This document shows, one piece after another, positions 7,477 to 17,494 of a stretch of DNA of 17,494 nt (position 1 is its first letter; each line of letters begins with the position of its first letter). The notes below the pieces were generated by a model. The model made no database searches. It saw only the letters and a list, made by a program, of their open reading frames with translations, and was not told where the DNA came from. The position numbers were made by a program, and so were the translations under genes. The DNA is taken from NCBI GenBank assembly GCA_945878495.1, contig CAMCTP010000015.1, forward strand, positions 1 to 17,494, given 5' to 3'. This DNA comes from Rickettsia typhi. Its GTDB lineage: Bacteria; Pseudomonadota; Alphaproteobacteria; Rickettsiales; Deianiraeaceae.

Positions 7477-8919
7477 ATGATCTTTCAAAATGTAATACAA
7501 GGAATTGAATCTGTGATATCAACTTTTAATACCTACGTACTTGCTGTTATATGGGCAAACGTGAATTTTTTCTCGCCTGACTCACACATACCTCTTATCG
7601 TTGCTGTCGCATTTGGATTTTGCGTTTATTTTCTGTTTTCATTAAGATTCAATGCTGTAACTCACTTTTGGCAAGGAATAAAATTAATGCTAAAAACAGG
7701 TGGTCACGGTGAATCAAAAACAACACACTCAATATCTCCATTTCGTGCACTTTTTACATCAATTTCAGGTGCAGCAGGACTTGGAAATATCGCAGGTATA
7801 GCTATTGGAATATCGCTTGGTGGGCCTGGAGTGGTTTTTTGGATTCTAGTTGCGGCAATTCTTTGCATGCCGTTAAGATTTGCAGAGGTGTATCTTGGAC
7901 ATAAGTACAGAGTTGAAAAAAACGGAGAATTCATGGGTGGTCCTTATTGGTATATTAAACAAGGTTTTGAAAAACTTAAATCACCAAAATTGGCGAAATT
8001 TTTCTCAGCTTTCTACGCTATATCTCTAATTTTTGCTGTGTATGGAGGACCTACCTCTTTTCAGACAAATCAAGCGGTAAAAGTTGCATCAGACCATTTT
8101 CAATTCGGTGATTTAGGGAAATATGCTTTGTCCTTTGCAATGGCGGCTGTTGTATTTTTGGTCGTTATTGGTGGAATTAAAAAAGTCGCAAATTATTGCT
8201 CATCAGCCGTAATGTTCTTTATGTCATTTTATATGATCGTTTTAATTCTTGCTCTAATACATTATAGAGCTGAAATTCCGGCGACAATAAATATGATAAT
8301 GTTATGTGCTTTTAATCATAGCTCTTTGTACGGTGGCGTAGCTGTTGTTCTGTTTACGGCATTTCAACGTCTTCAGCTTGCAAATGAAACTGGATTTGGT
8401 AGTGCTGCAATTATACACTCAAATTCAAAGCAAAAAGATTCAGTTAAAGAAGCTTTAGTTGCAATGACCTGCCCTGTGATTGACGCTCTTTTCGTCTGTT
8501 TTATCACGGGACTGGTGATATGCTTGGGAATGACTTTTACGGATAAAAGCGTTGAAGGTATTTCAATGGTTCAAAATGCACTTGTAAAAGTTCATCCGAT
8601 ATTAGCCTACTTCTTACCAATAGCAATACCTTTGGTTGCCTTAAATGTTATGATTGCATGGAGTTATTACGGTATAAAAAATCTTGAATTTTTTGCAAAA
8701 ACTAAAAAATTCTCTATTCCGTATTTGATAACAATATGTATTGCTGCTTTCGCCGGTGGGTTGATACAAAATTTTCAACTAATTATCGATCTATGCAACT
8801 CCTTAATGTTCTTGATATTTATACCAAATATAATAATCATTTTCCTCATGAGAAAAGAAATCAATTCGGCGTGGAAAGAATATGTTTTAAACAATAAATA
8901 CAATGAAAAGAAACTATAA
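7477..8919 (+). CDS. AGCS-family sodium:alanine/glycine symporter
   Basis: An inner-membrane symporter of 480 aa with about ten to eleven hydrophobic segments that imports alanine, glycine or related amino acids with Na+. Signatures of the family are present: SGAAGLGNIAGIAIGISLGG followed by PGVVFW in the first core helix, FQTNQ, and ANETGFGSAAIIH (family SNEAGxGSAxxAH). The ATG at 7477 is preferred to an in-frame TTG at 7465; neither has a strong ribosome-binding site. The gene overlaps the PerM-like gene by 17 bases, so the two are probably cotranslated. An obligate intracellular bacterium would use such a carrier to take amino acids from the host. The exact substrate is not determined. Confidence 0.9.
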   Translation: MIFQNVIQGIESVISTFNTYVLAVIWANVNFFSPDSHIPLIVAVAFGFCVYFLFSLRFNAVTHFWQGIKLMLKTGGHGESKTTHSISPFRALFTSISGAAGLGNIAGIAIGISLGGPGVVFWILVAAILCMPLRFAEVYLGHKYRVEKNGEFMGGPYWYIKQGFEKLKSPKLAKFFSAFYAISLIFAVYGGPTSFQTNQAVKVASDHFQFGDLGKYALSFAMAAVVFLVVIGGIKKVANYCSSAVMFFMSFYMIVLILALIHYRAEIPATINMIMLCAFNHSSLYGGVAVVLFTAFQRLQLANETGFGSAAIIHSNSKQKDSVKEALVAMTCPVIDALFVCFITGLVICLGMTFTDKSVEGISMVQNALVKVHPILAYFLPIAIPLVALNVMIAWSYYGIKNLEFFAKTKKFSIPYLITICIAAFAGGLIQNFQLIIDLCNSLMFLIFIPNIIIIFLMRKEINSAWKEYVLNNKYNEKKL

Positions 8920-9949
8920 AAAATTATCCTTTTCATTTGCAGCGGTAGCGCTTATTATATCGTCTTTTACAATATTTGGTGACGCTTGCAGGCCATTTTT
9001 CATAAGCTTTATATTGTCTTATTTGATGATACCGACTGTCAATTTTTTTGAAAAAAAAAGAGTTCCAAGGTCAGTAACAAGTGGTTTGTTTGTTGCGTTA
9101 ATTTTTACAATAATTATAGCAGTAATAGGCGTTTTAATACCTTTTGTCTCCACAAGGTTTTCGATTTTTATTCAAGATTTCTTAATAATAAAAGCTGATT
9201 CAATATCAAATCATGATTTGTCAAAGCTCGAAAAATTAACAGGTATAGAGGTCGCAACTCTTCAAAAATTCATCGAAAAAATAAAACTGCTTACAATAAA
9301 ACTTACTAACGAGTACACGTGGCACCCAAAATCTGCGATAAATTCCCTAGTAAAAATCTTTGCCACAATATTTGTAATACCGATTATCATGTTCTACATG
9401 CTAAAAGATTGGAAGAAAATCGGCGACTCATTCTTTTCAATAATACCAAATGACAAAAGATCAACATATCGATACCTGTCTATGCAGATTGATAGATCCA
9501 TTCTTACGTTCATAAGAGCTCAGGTAAATGTATCCATATTTTTTGGCCTATATTACGCCATTTGTTTTTGGATTTTGTCCTTAAAAATGGGATTCTTGCT
9601 TGGTTTAATGATGGGCGTCTTTATATTTATACCCTATGTTGGTTTTCCAATAGGATGTACAATTGTAACAATTATCTCATTTTTACAATTCGGAATTTCG
9701 AATTATTTTTATACAACCTGCGGTATTTTTGTTATCGGACAGCTACTAGATGCTAATTTTGTAACGCCAAAATTTATTGGCGACAAGGTTGGAATACACC
9801 CAGCATTCATCGTATTTGGGCTATTTGCATGCACTTCTTTATTTGGTATAAATGGCGCAATCTTAGCGCTTCCAATAACAGTAACGTCATCGGTTGTTAT
9901 AAAATATGCAATATCAAAATATAAAACAAGTCAATATTTCTATAGCTAG
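8903..9949 (+). CDS. AI-2E family (PerM/UPF0118) membrane transporter
   Basis: A 348-aa inner-membrane protein with the AI-2 exporter/PerM family layout. A pair of N-terminal helices (about 8-30 and 32-50) contains FGDACRPFFISFILSYLMIP, then one further helix, a soluble segment of about 60 residues, and a C-terminal block of four to five helices. The block includes IFIPYVGFPIG (family IPYxGxxxG), the QLLDANFVTPKFIGDKVGIHP motif region, and a GxxGAILALPI end. Members have been linked to autoinducer-2 export or Na+/H+ antiport, but most have unknown substrates. It overlaps the upstream AGCS gene by 17 bases, and the next AGCS gene starts directly after its stop codon. Confidence 0.88.
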   Translation: MKRNYKKLSFSFAAVALIISSFTIFGDACRPFFISFILSYLMIPTVNFFEKKRVPRSVTSGLFVALIFTIIIAVIGVLIPFVSTRFSIFIQDFLIIKADSISNHDLSKLEKLTGIEVATLQKFIEKIKLLTIKLTNEYTWHPKSAINSLVKIFATIFVIPIIMFYMLKDWKKIGDSFFSIIPNDKRSTYRYLSMQIDRSILTFIRAQVNVSIFFGLYYAICFWILSLKMGFLLGLMMGVFIFIPYVGFPIGCTIVTIISFLQFGISNYFYTTCGIFVIGQLLDANFVTPKFIGDKVGIHPAFIVFGLFACTSLFGINGAILALPITVTSSVVIKYAISKYKTSQYFYS

Positions 9950-11377
9950 ATGGATTTTTCTAATTTAATACTTAATTATGTAACTGACTTTGCAAATAAA
10001 GTTTTGTTTTTTAATGTTACAGGAAGTGATAAGTTTCAACTTCCATTTTTAATATTTTGGATTTGTTCATTTGGAATCTATTATTCAATAAGATTTAAGT
10101 TAATAAATTTTACAATGTTTTTCACAAGCATTAGACTTGCCTTATCTTCAAAAATTAACAAAAGACAGCTACAAAAAAGCAGCGAATACGAACTATCAAG
10201 CTCTAGAAAAATATTATTAACATCAATCGGAGAAGCAATAGACGTTTCTGCAATTTTTGGGGTATCATTGGCAGTTATAGTTGCCGGACCGGGGGTTTTA
10301 TTTTGGATGTTCATTGGATGTTTTTTAGGTATGCCTTTAAAATTTATAGAAATATCTCTTGGGTGCATGACACGAAAGTTTGACCACAAAAATATGAAAG
10401 TAATAGGTGGCCCTCAAAGATATATACAAGTCATGTTTCGGGTTATAAAAAAAAGAAGATTAGGTAGCTTTGTATCAAAATTTTTTGCAATCTGCGTCAT
10501 AATATCTACATTATTTTCCCTGCAAATCAATCAAACAATAGGAATTGCAAGACACATCCTGCCATCAACAGTTCGTGGTCATGAAATTATATTTTCTATA
10601 ATTTTAGCAATAATTGTAATGTTTATAATCATTAGCGGCTTTAAATCAATTACAAATATTGCAAGTAGAATAGTAAAAGTTATGTCAATACTTTATATTT
10701 CCACCTGTGCGTCAATTATATACAAATATTCAGACAATCTTATTCCAAGCTTAAATATAATTATGACTGATGCCTTTTCTTTTAAAGCAATAAGCGGTAG
10801 CTTGATATTTAGCGCTATTACCGGTATAAAGCGTACTTTTTTCTCATGCGATGTCGGGCAAGGTCTTTCATCTTTAATACATGTGAATACTATAAACAAA
10901 AATCCAATACAGGAGGGTATAATCGCCATGTCGGGATTAATATTTATAACCATGATAGCGGTGTTTTGTTCTGGCTTGGTTGTTGTTATTACCGGAACCT
11001 ATCTTACAACAGAAAGCCCAATGGATGCTGTAATTTTTGCATTTAATTCAATAAACCCCATAATGAAATACTCTTTATTTGTAATAGTTCCAATGTTTGC
11101 TTTAACAACAGCTGCTGCTTGGGGTTATTTTGGGCAAAGTGCATGGAGATTTTTATTCGGAAATTCTAAGAATTCGGTAATATACTACAACATATTACTT
11201 TTTTCAGCCTATATAGTCTGTGGCTGCACCGAGGATTTTGGAACAATATTAAATTTAGCCGATATATTTAATTTTTCAATATCTATTCCAAATTTAATTG
11301 CAGTATCGATAGGTACGAAGTTTGTCTGGGCAAGATTTAAAAAAGAAATGAAAAATAAAAGATTACTAAATGCTTGA
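9950..11377 (+). CDS. Diverged second AGCS-family symporter paralogue
   Basis: A 475-aa membrane protein clearly related to the AGCS protein at 7477: the same length, the same spacing of hydrophobic segments, AGPGVLFWMF, MPLKFIEISLG, GGPQRYI, LQINQ and AAAWGYFG. However, two signature regions are changed. The core-helix GAAGLGNIAG of its paralogue is EAIDVSAIFG here, and the ANETGFGS motif is SCDVGQGL. These residues lie where AGCS proteins bind substrate and ion, so the substrate range is probably different or transport is lost. The frame is intact over the full length, which argues against a simple pseudogene. It starts with zero spacing after the PerM-like stop, completing a three-gene transporter unit. 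Confidence 0.85.
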   Translation: MDFSNLILNYVTDFANKVLFFNVTGSDKFQLPFLIFWICSFGIYYSIRFKLINFTMFFTSIRLALSSKINKRQLQKSSEYELSSSRKILLTSIGEAIDVSAIFGVSLAVIVAGPGVLFWMFIGCFLGMPLKFIEISLGCMTRKFDHKNMKVIGGPQRYIQVMFRVIKKRRLGSFVSKFFAICVIISTLFSLQINQTIGIARHILPSTVRGHEIIFSIILAIIVMFIIISGFKSITNIASRIVKVMSILYISTCASIIYKYSDNLIPSLNIIMTDAFSFKAISGSLIFSAITGIKRTFFSCDVGQGLSSLIHVNTINKNPIQEGIIAMSGLIFITMIAVFCSGLVVVITGTYLTTESPMDAVIFAFNSINPIMKYSLFVIVPMFALTTAAAWGYFGQSAWRFLFGNSKNSVIYYNILLFSAYIVCGCTEDFGTILNLADIFNFSISIPNLIAVSIGTKFVWARFKKEMKNKRLLNA

Positions 11378-11422
11378 TTTTTAGTATTACAGATATAAAG
11401 TAGATTCGTAGTACTTTTAACA

Positions 11423-12577
11423 ATGAACAATACAGCGTTAGACACATATCTAATAAATTTAAATGAATATTTTAATCAAGACGGCGTAAGTGAGGTAATG
11501 ATTAACAGACCAGGTGAGCTTTGGATTGAAAAGCGAGGCGATTTAATCAAATTTGATAAAGCGGAAATAGATTTTAATTACCTAAGAGGTCTTGCTAGTT
11601 TGGTTGCAAGATCTACAGAGCAAACAATAAGTGAAGAGACGCCTCTGCTTTCGGCTACCCTACCAAATGGATATCGTGTGCAAATCGTTATACCTCCAGC
11701 CTGCGAACAAGGTACAATGGGCTATGCAATAAGAAAACCATCTCCCTTAAAATGGACACTGGATGACTATGAAAAATTTGGAGCATTTAAAAATACCTAT
11801 ACAGCAGCAACAGAAGACCCTTCAAGCGGCATATTATCAGATCTTTTGGATAATGGAAACATAAAAGATTTTTTACACCAAAGCGTTCTTTATAAAAAAA
11901 ATATCATTGTCTCCGGAGGTACATCAACCGGTAAAACAACATTTACAAATGCACTATTAAGGTCTATACCTCACCATGAAAGATTGATAACAGTAGAAGA
12001 TGCACGAGAAATTGACTTAAATTCTCATCCGAATAGATTGCATTTATTGGCATCAAAAGGAGGTCAAGGTCGTTCAAAAGTTACAATTCAAGACCTTATA
12101 GAAGCTTGTTTACGTTTAAGACCTGAGCGAATAATTATCGGGGAGCTTCGTGGAGCTGAAGCATTCTCATTTTTACGTGCAATTAATACAGGTCACCCAG
12201 GCTCAATAGCAACCGTGCATGCTGATGAGCCAAAAATGGCACTTGAGCAATTAAAGCTAATGGTTATGCAAGCTGGACTTGGAATGCCACCATCAGAAAT
12301 CAAGGAATATATTGCCCACGTTATTGAGGTTGTCGCACAGTTAAAAAGAGCTGATACTGGCGGTGTAAGATATATATCAGAAGTTTATTTTAAACACAGA
12401 AAAAATAAAGCCGAAAAACCTATTAGATTAGAGGAAGCGAACGAGATCATTGCCGACGCGAATAATCAAATTCAAAAGCAGCCATTAGATCACAAAGTAG
12501 ATCAAAATGGCAAAAAATATAGAGTACTAAAAACCGAAAGAAATGGTAAAATTGTATTAGTAAAAAAATACATTTAG
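11423..12577 (+). CDS. virB11: VirB11-type ATPase of the type IV secretion system
   Basis: VirB11 is the hexameric ATPase at the cytoplasmic base of the type IV secretion channel, acting with VirB4 and VirD4. The 384-aa product has an N-terminal domain (about 1-130) and a RecA-like domain. The latter contains Walker A GGTSTGKT at 165-172, VEDARE at 191-196, SKGGQGRSKV around 211-220, Walker B RIIIGELRG at 236-244 and the His box TGHPGSIATVHAD at 256-268. The conserved core ends near residue 324. A further 60 residues rich in Lys, Asp and Asn follow, longer than the usual 330-350 aa. No other virB/virD gene is in the window. It follows the second AGCS gene by 45 bases, and its stop overlaps the convergent mlaE remnant by 4 bases. 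Confidence 0.94.
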   Translation: MNNTALDTYLINLNEYFNQDGVSEVMINRPGELWIEKRGDLIKFDKAEIDFNYLRGLASLVARSTEQTISEETPLLSATLPNGYRVQIVIPPACEQGTMGYAIRKPSPLKWTLDDYEKFGAFKNTYTAATEDPSSGILSDLLDNGNIKDFLHQSVLYKKNIIVSGGTSTGKTTFTNALLRSIPHHERLITVEDAREIDLNSHPNRLHLLASKGGQGRSKVTIQDLIEACLRLRPERIIIGELRGAEAFSFLRAINTGHPGSIATVHADEPKMALEQLKLMVMQAGLGMPPSEIKEYIAHVIEVVAQLKRADTGGVRYISEVYFKHRKNKAEKPIRLEEANEIIADANNQIQKQPLDHKVDQNGKKYRVLKTERNGKIVLVKKYI

Positions 12578-13224
12578 AGTAAAATGTACGTCAGCAATGA
12601 ATTCAAAAATAAAACTGCTATAGAAGAAAACCCAATAGATAAAACAACGCACTGGGCAACTCCGTTGGCTCCAGATTTCGCATTATATCCAAAATAGCAA
12701 GAAATCGATGAAATAGCAAAGCCAAAGCATAAACCTTTTATTAAACCAAAATTTATACTTTGCAATGAAAATACAGCTACCATGTTAGATAAATAAGATC
12801 CAGAAGATAAATTTAAATAATATATTTATATAATATACGAACTCATCAATGCAAGGAAATCAAAAAGCAGTACCAAAAAAGGAACAGCAATTATTGATGA
12901 TAATATTTGAGGAATGAAAAAGAATTTTACAGGAGAAACGAAGAGCATATTCATTGAATCAAACTGCTCAGTTGCTTTCATAGATCCAAATCTTGCTGAT
13001 AAAGATGATCCTATTTTTGCAGAGAACATAAGAGCCGTCAAAACTGGAGAAAGCTCCCTGGTTACCGAAAGAGATACAACCGTTGGTATTGATAGCTCTG
13101 GATTAATAATTGAAAAACCATGATATGTCTGCATTGCTAGAACAATGCCAGTAAAATACGATGTTATTGATATGATTGATATTGAAATTATTATTGTTGT
13201 TAATAAGATTAGGAATATTTTCAT
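12574..13224 (-). pseudogene. mlaE: Decayed MlaE-family lipid ABC transporter permease
   Basis: Two ORFs (13224-12826 and 12783-12574) lie in the same frame and join through an in-frame TAA at 12828-12826 and 14 intervening sense codons (IYYLNLSSGSYLSN). Read through, the product is collinear with MlaE, the permease of the phospholipid-trafficking Mla transporter. It has YFTGIVLAMQTY, the VTRELSPVL signature, GSMKATEQFDSM, then after the stop the GLIKGLCFGFAISSISCYFGY segment and a GANGV...VVLS end. The stop falls where MlaE usually has a Gly-rich turn. The N-terminus is about 40 residues short: an in-frame TAA lies two codons before the ATG, and the 5S rRNA begins 53 bases away. No promoter of its own is visible; it would be read from the rRNA unit. 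A sequencing error at one base could explain the internal stop but not the short start. Confidence 0.82.
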
Positions 13225-13276
13225 AATTTATATGTACTTACCTAAAATTTTTAAGAACAAAATTTCTTTTTAGTAA

Positions 13277-13390
13277 ACCGGTCACTACCTACTCTCCCAC
13301 GACACGAAGTCTAGTACCATCGGCACAACTACGTTTCACATTGGAGTTCGGAAAGGGATCCCGTGGTTCCATAGCGTAATGATGACCGGC
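13277..13390 (-). rRNA. rrf: 5S ribosomal RNA
   Basis: About 114 bases. The 5' end GCCGGTCAT (13390 leftward) pairs with the 3' end GTGACCGGT over nine positions to form the terminal helix. Internal landmarks in the leftward reading include GGAACCACGGGATCCC, TCCGAACTC and the conserved GGGAGAGTAGG near the 3' end. It lies about 80 bases after the 23S end, in the same direction. No GC-rich terminator is seen between it and the mlaE remnant, only an AT-rich weak hairpin. Confidence 0.95.
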
Positions 13391-13471
13391 TTGCTAAAAA
13401 GAAGCAAACCTATAAACTGACAAACAAAACTAGTATTAAATATTATAGTTTATACTACATACAAAATCAGA
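13391..13471 (-). other. 23S-5S spacer with processing stems
   Basis: The spacer carries no tRNA. Bases 13410-13424 are the exact inverted complement of 16365-16379 in the 23S leader, so leader and spacer transcripts can pair over 15 bases. Locally, TATAAACT at 13411-13418 can pair with AGTTTATA nearby (about 13446-13453). A small stem, TTGCT/AGCAA, lies just before the 5S start. These look like RNase III or related processing sites; the role is inferred. Confidence 0.6.
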
Positions 13472-16231
<2,760 letters not shown>

Positions 16232-16418
16232 TATACTGAGATTGTAATGCAGAATAAACTACAATACATATTTAACTCACCGTTTTGTTGTGTATAAACT
16301 AAAGTTTTAGTTCTGTTGGTTTTTACCCTTAAGATTTTATCATTTTATCAATGATAAATCATAATTTGTCAGTTTATAGTATTCACGATTTTGAGCTTAT
16401 TTTCATAAACTCATAACG
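16232..16418 (-). other. 23S rRNA leader
   Basis: Transcribed leader of about 180 bases between the promoter and the 23S. It contains the 15-base partner (16365-16379) of the 23S-5S spacer repeat and a hairpin-forming near-perfect palindrome at 16344-16358 (TTTATCAATGATAAA). No tRNA, ORF or clear boxA antiterminator sequence was seen. Confidence 0.5.
16365..16379. repeat. 15-bp inverted repeat flanking the 23S gene (right arm)
   Basis: TTTGTCAGTTTATAG here is the exact reverse complement of 13410-13424 on the far side of the 23S gene, 2.9 kb away. The match stops at mismatches on both sides. Its position in the leader and in the 23S-5S spacer suits a long-range pre-rRNA processing stem. Confidence 0.7.
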
Positions 16419-16470
16419 ATTCTATTATTGTGAATATTTAATTGTCAACAAAAAAAAATATTTTTTTTTA
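16419..16470 (-). promoter_or_regulatory. rRNA promoter with UP element
   Basis: Reading leftward, a perfect -35 TTGACA is at 16448-16443, and TAGAAT at 16424-16419 serves as -10 with an 18-base spacer. Directly upstream, 16470-16450 is an uninterrupted A-tract, TA, T-tract. It contains an exact match to the distal UP-element core AAAWWTWTTTT, shifted about four bases from the usual register. This is the strongest promoter seen in the window and fits its place before the 23S. It begins only a few bases after the yidD stop. Confidence 0.72.
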
Positions 16471-16472
16471 CT

Positions 16473-16694
16473 TCATACATCGTCATGCTTAATAAAGGCT
16501 TTTCCAAAGAGGTTTTGACATTTAAAAAATCTTTTTAAGATCAAAAAAACTGTTTTTAAAATATTAAATTTTTTAGATTTTAGCAACTCAATTGCATATT
16601 CCGAGCAGCTTGGAACAAAAATGCAAGATTTAGGCAAAAGAGGAGATATTAATTTTTGATATAATATAATGAAATAAGAAAAAATTAAACGCAT
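16473..16694 (-). CDS. yidD: Membrane protein insertion efficiency factor YidD
   Basis: A small membrane-associated protein, 73 aa from the ATG at 16694, thought to assist YidC-dependent insertion of inner-membrane proteins. The conserved pattern is clear: YQKLISPLLPKSC, then FVPSCSEYAIE, a basic helix FLILKRFFKC, and an end AFIKHDDV replacing the usual GGYDPV. The chosen start puts 15 residues before ISP, as in typical members. The frame is open further upstream (ATG 16712, TTG 16757), but those starts run almost into the divergent M23 gene. It lies just upstream of the rRNA promoter and could read through into the rRNA. Confidence 0.87.
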   Translation of the reverse strand: MRLIFSYFIILYQKLISPLLPKSCIFVPSCSEYAIELLKSKKFNILKTVFLILKRFFKCQNLFGKAFIKHDDV

Positions 16695-16766
16695 AAAAAT
16701 AAAAACTTGCATAATATATTTGCCATATATAGCATTATGTTGTTTTTTACTTTTCAATACAAAAAA

Positions 16767-17494
16767 ATGAAATCTAATGTTTTACAAGCAAAAATAATAT
16801 CCGTTATATTATATATATCGATATATCTATTAACACTTTTAATTTTAAACAAAAGCATATATAAAAACATCAATGTTATAAATTTATCAAAAAATGCAAT
16901 CCAATTTTCCTCAACAATTGATAGCAAAAAAAAAGAATATCTAAAAATAAAAGCCAATAACTTCACTGAAAACCCAAATTTAAGCAACAAAAAATCTGAC
17001 ATAGAATTAAATATAACGATACCTGAAAATTCTGGATTTTCAATTGAAATGAGAAAAGCTGGATTTAACGAAGCAACCATATTAAAAATATCTCAAGCAT
17101 TTGGTAAATACTATAATAATATAGGACGAGGACAAGATATACACATTAAATATGATAAATCATCAAGATATGAAATTGCAAAAAATAACAATGACATATA
17201 TCCTCAAAGATATATATTCATTCAAGACTTTTTCATCAAAGATCTACAAATGAGAATTAACAAAATAGAAAAAATTATCGCCCTTTCTCAGAAACAAGAC
17301 GAATCTTTTAGCTTAAACGTTAAAGATTTAGAAAGCTCAAAAAAAATTAAATCTGTTAAATTTAACATACAAAATAGCCTATATGTAGATTCTGTCAAAA
17401 ATGGTGTTACTTTGATAGTAATCAAAAAAATGCTTGAACAATATGCCTACGATATAGATTTTCAAAGAGATATACATCAAAATGACAAGGTTGA
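16767..17494 (+). CDS. M23-family peptidoglycan endopeptidase, N-terminal part (incomplete at window edge)
   Basis: The frame from ATG 16767 is open to the last base (242 complete codons). It begins with a short basic stretch and one membrane segment (about residues 9-28), so the rest would face the periplasm. Residues around 80-130 (ELNITIPENSGFSIEMRKAGF ... GRGQDIHI) resemble the LysM/OapA-like region of MepM-type proteins (GDTLxxxLxxxG ... LxxGQ). Near the edge, SLYVDSVKNGV and YDIDFQRDIHQNDKV match the Csd3-like domain that precedes the M23 catalytic domain (SLFxAAxxxG ... DxDFxxDxxxGD). The catalytic domain itself should lie beyond the window, so activity cannot be judged. Family enzymes cut peptidoglycan cross-links during growth. 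Confidence 0.78.
   Translation, partial: MKSNVLQAKIISVILYISIYLLTLLILNKSIYKNINVINLSKNAIQFSSTIDSKKKEYLKIKANNFTENPNLSNKKSDIELNITIPENSGFSIEMRKAGFNEATILKISQAFGKYYNNIGRGQDIHIKYDKSSRYEIAKNNNDIYPQRYIFIQDFFIKDLQMRINKIEKIIALSQKQDESFSLNVKDLESSKKIKSVKFNIQNSLYVDSVKNGVTLIVIKKMLEQYAYDIDFQRDIHQNDKV

Noticed and set aside
10081..10389. 102-codon leftward ORF
   Set aside because: It is antisense to the second AGCS gene; composition reflects the complementary strand of a membrane protein.
11378..11422. Imperfect inverted repeat (AGTATTAC / GTAGTACT) before virB11 as an operator
   Set aside because: It matches at 7 of 8 positions over a long loop in AT-rich DNA; no regulator or promoter pair with sound spacing supports it.
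12826..13224. Treating this and 12574-12783 as two separate small membrane proteins
   Set aside because: They share one frame, are joined by sense codons after one TAA, and together align along the length of MlaE.
13229..13277. Hairpin after the 5S gene as a rho-independent terminator
   Set aside because: The stem is short and AT-only with no following U-run in the leftward direction.
16450..16470. A-tract/T-tract after yidD as a terminator
   Set aside because: It lacks any GC stem, and its position directly before a perfect TTGACA fits an UP element better.
16754..17080. 108-codon leftward ORF
   Set aside because: It is antisense to the M23-type gene, which shows family motifs in the other direction.

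Overview
The window comes from an AT-rich (roughly 30% GC by eye) alphaproteobacterium, most likely a member of the Rickettsiales or a close intracellular relative. The reasons are: a linked 23S-5S rRNA pair with neither 16S nor the usual Ile/Ala tRNAs upstream of the 23S, which is the split rRNA arrangement known from Rickettsia and relatives; a VirB11 ATPase of the Rickettsiales type IV secretion type; an IalB-family envelope protein, a COQ9-like protein and an alphaproteobacterial class IIA HAD hydrolase; and many overlapping or almost abutting genes with little Shine-Dalgarno sequence. Genus and family cannot be fixed from the sequence alone.

Layout. Positions 1-1196 (minus) hold dxr of the non-mevalonate isoprenoid pathway, with a second gene starting in an ATGA overlap at its end and leaving the window. 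Positions 1255-3761 (plus) are a compact four-gene run: HAD hydrolase, DNA polymerase III chi subunit (holC), IalB-like secreted protein and COQ9-like protein. Positions 3764-6390 (minus) hold, in transcription order, a shortened glutamine-synthetase-like protein, a three-LysM protein with a catalytically dead M23 domain (NlpD/EnvC-like amidase activator), and a lone MnhB-type membrane protein. Positions 6450-12577 (plus) hold dusB, an AGCS sodium:amino-acid symporter, an AI-2E/PerM-family permease, a second strongly diverged AGCS paralogue, and virB11. The three transporter genes overlap or abut, so they look like one unit.

Positions 12574-16757 are leftward. In transcription order they are yidD, a strong rRNA-type promoter with an AT-tract UP element, the 23S rRNA, the 5S rRNA, and the remains of an MlaE-family permease with an in-frame TAA and no normal N-terminus. 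From 16767 to the right edge (plus) runs an incomplete M23 endopeptidase-type gene that diverges from yidD.

No tRNA, CRISPR array, insertion sequence or phage gene was seen. The most notable points are the decayed mlaE against the 5S gene, the 225-bp internal repeats of the LysM gene (two blocks identical over 134 bp), the glutamine-synthetase homologue lacking the N-terminal domain and a metal-binding His, the second AGCS protein that has lost the family signature residues, and an orphan virB11 with an extra basic C-terminal tail. I found no convincing wholly new multi-gene system.
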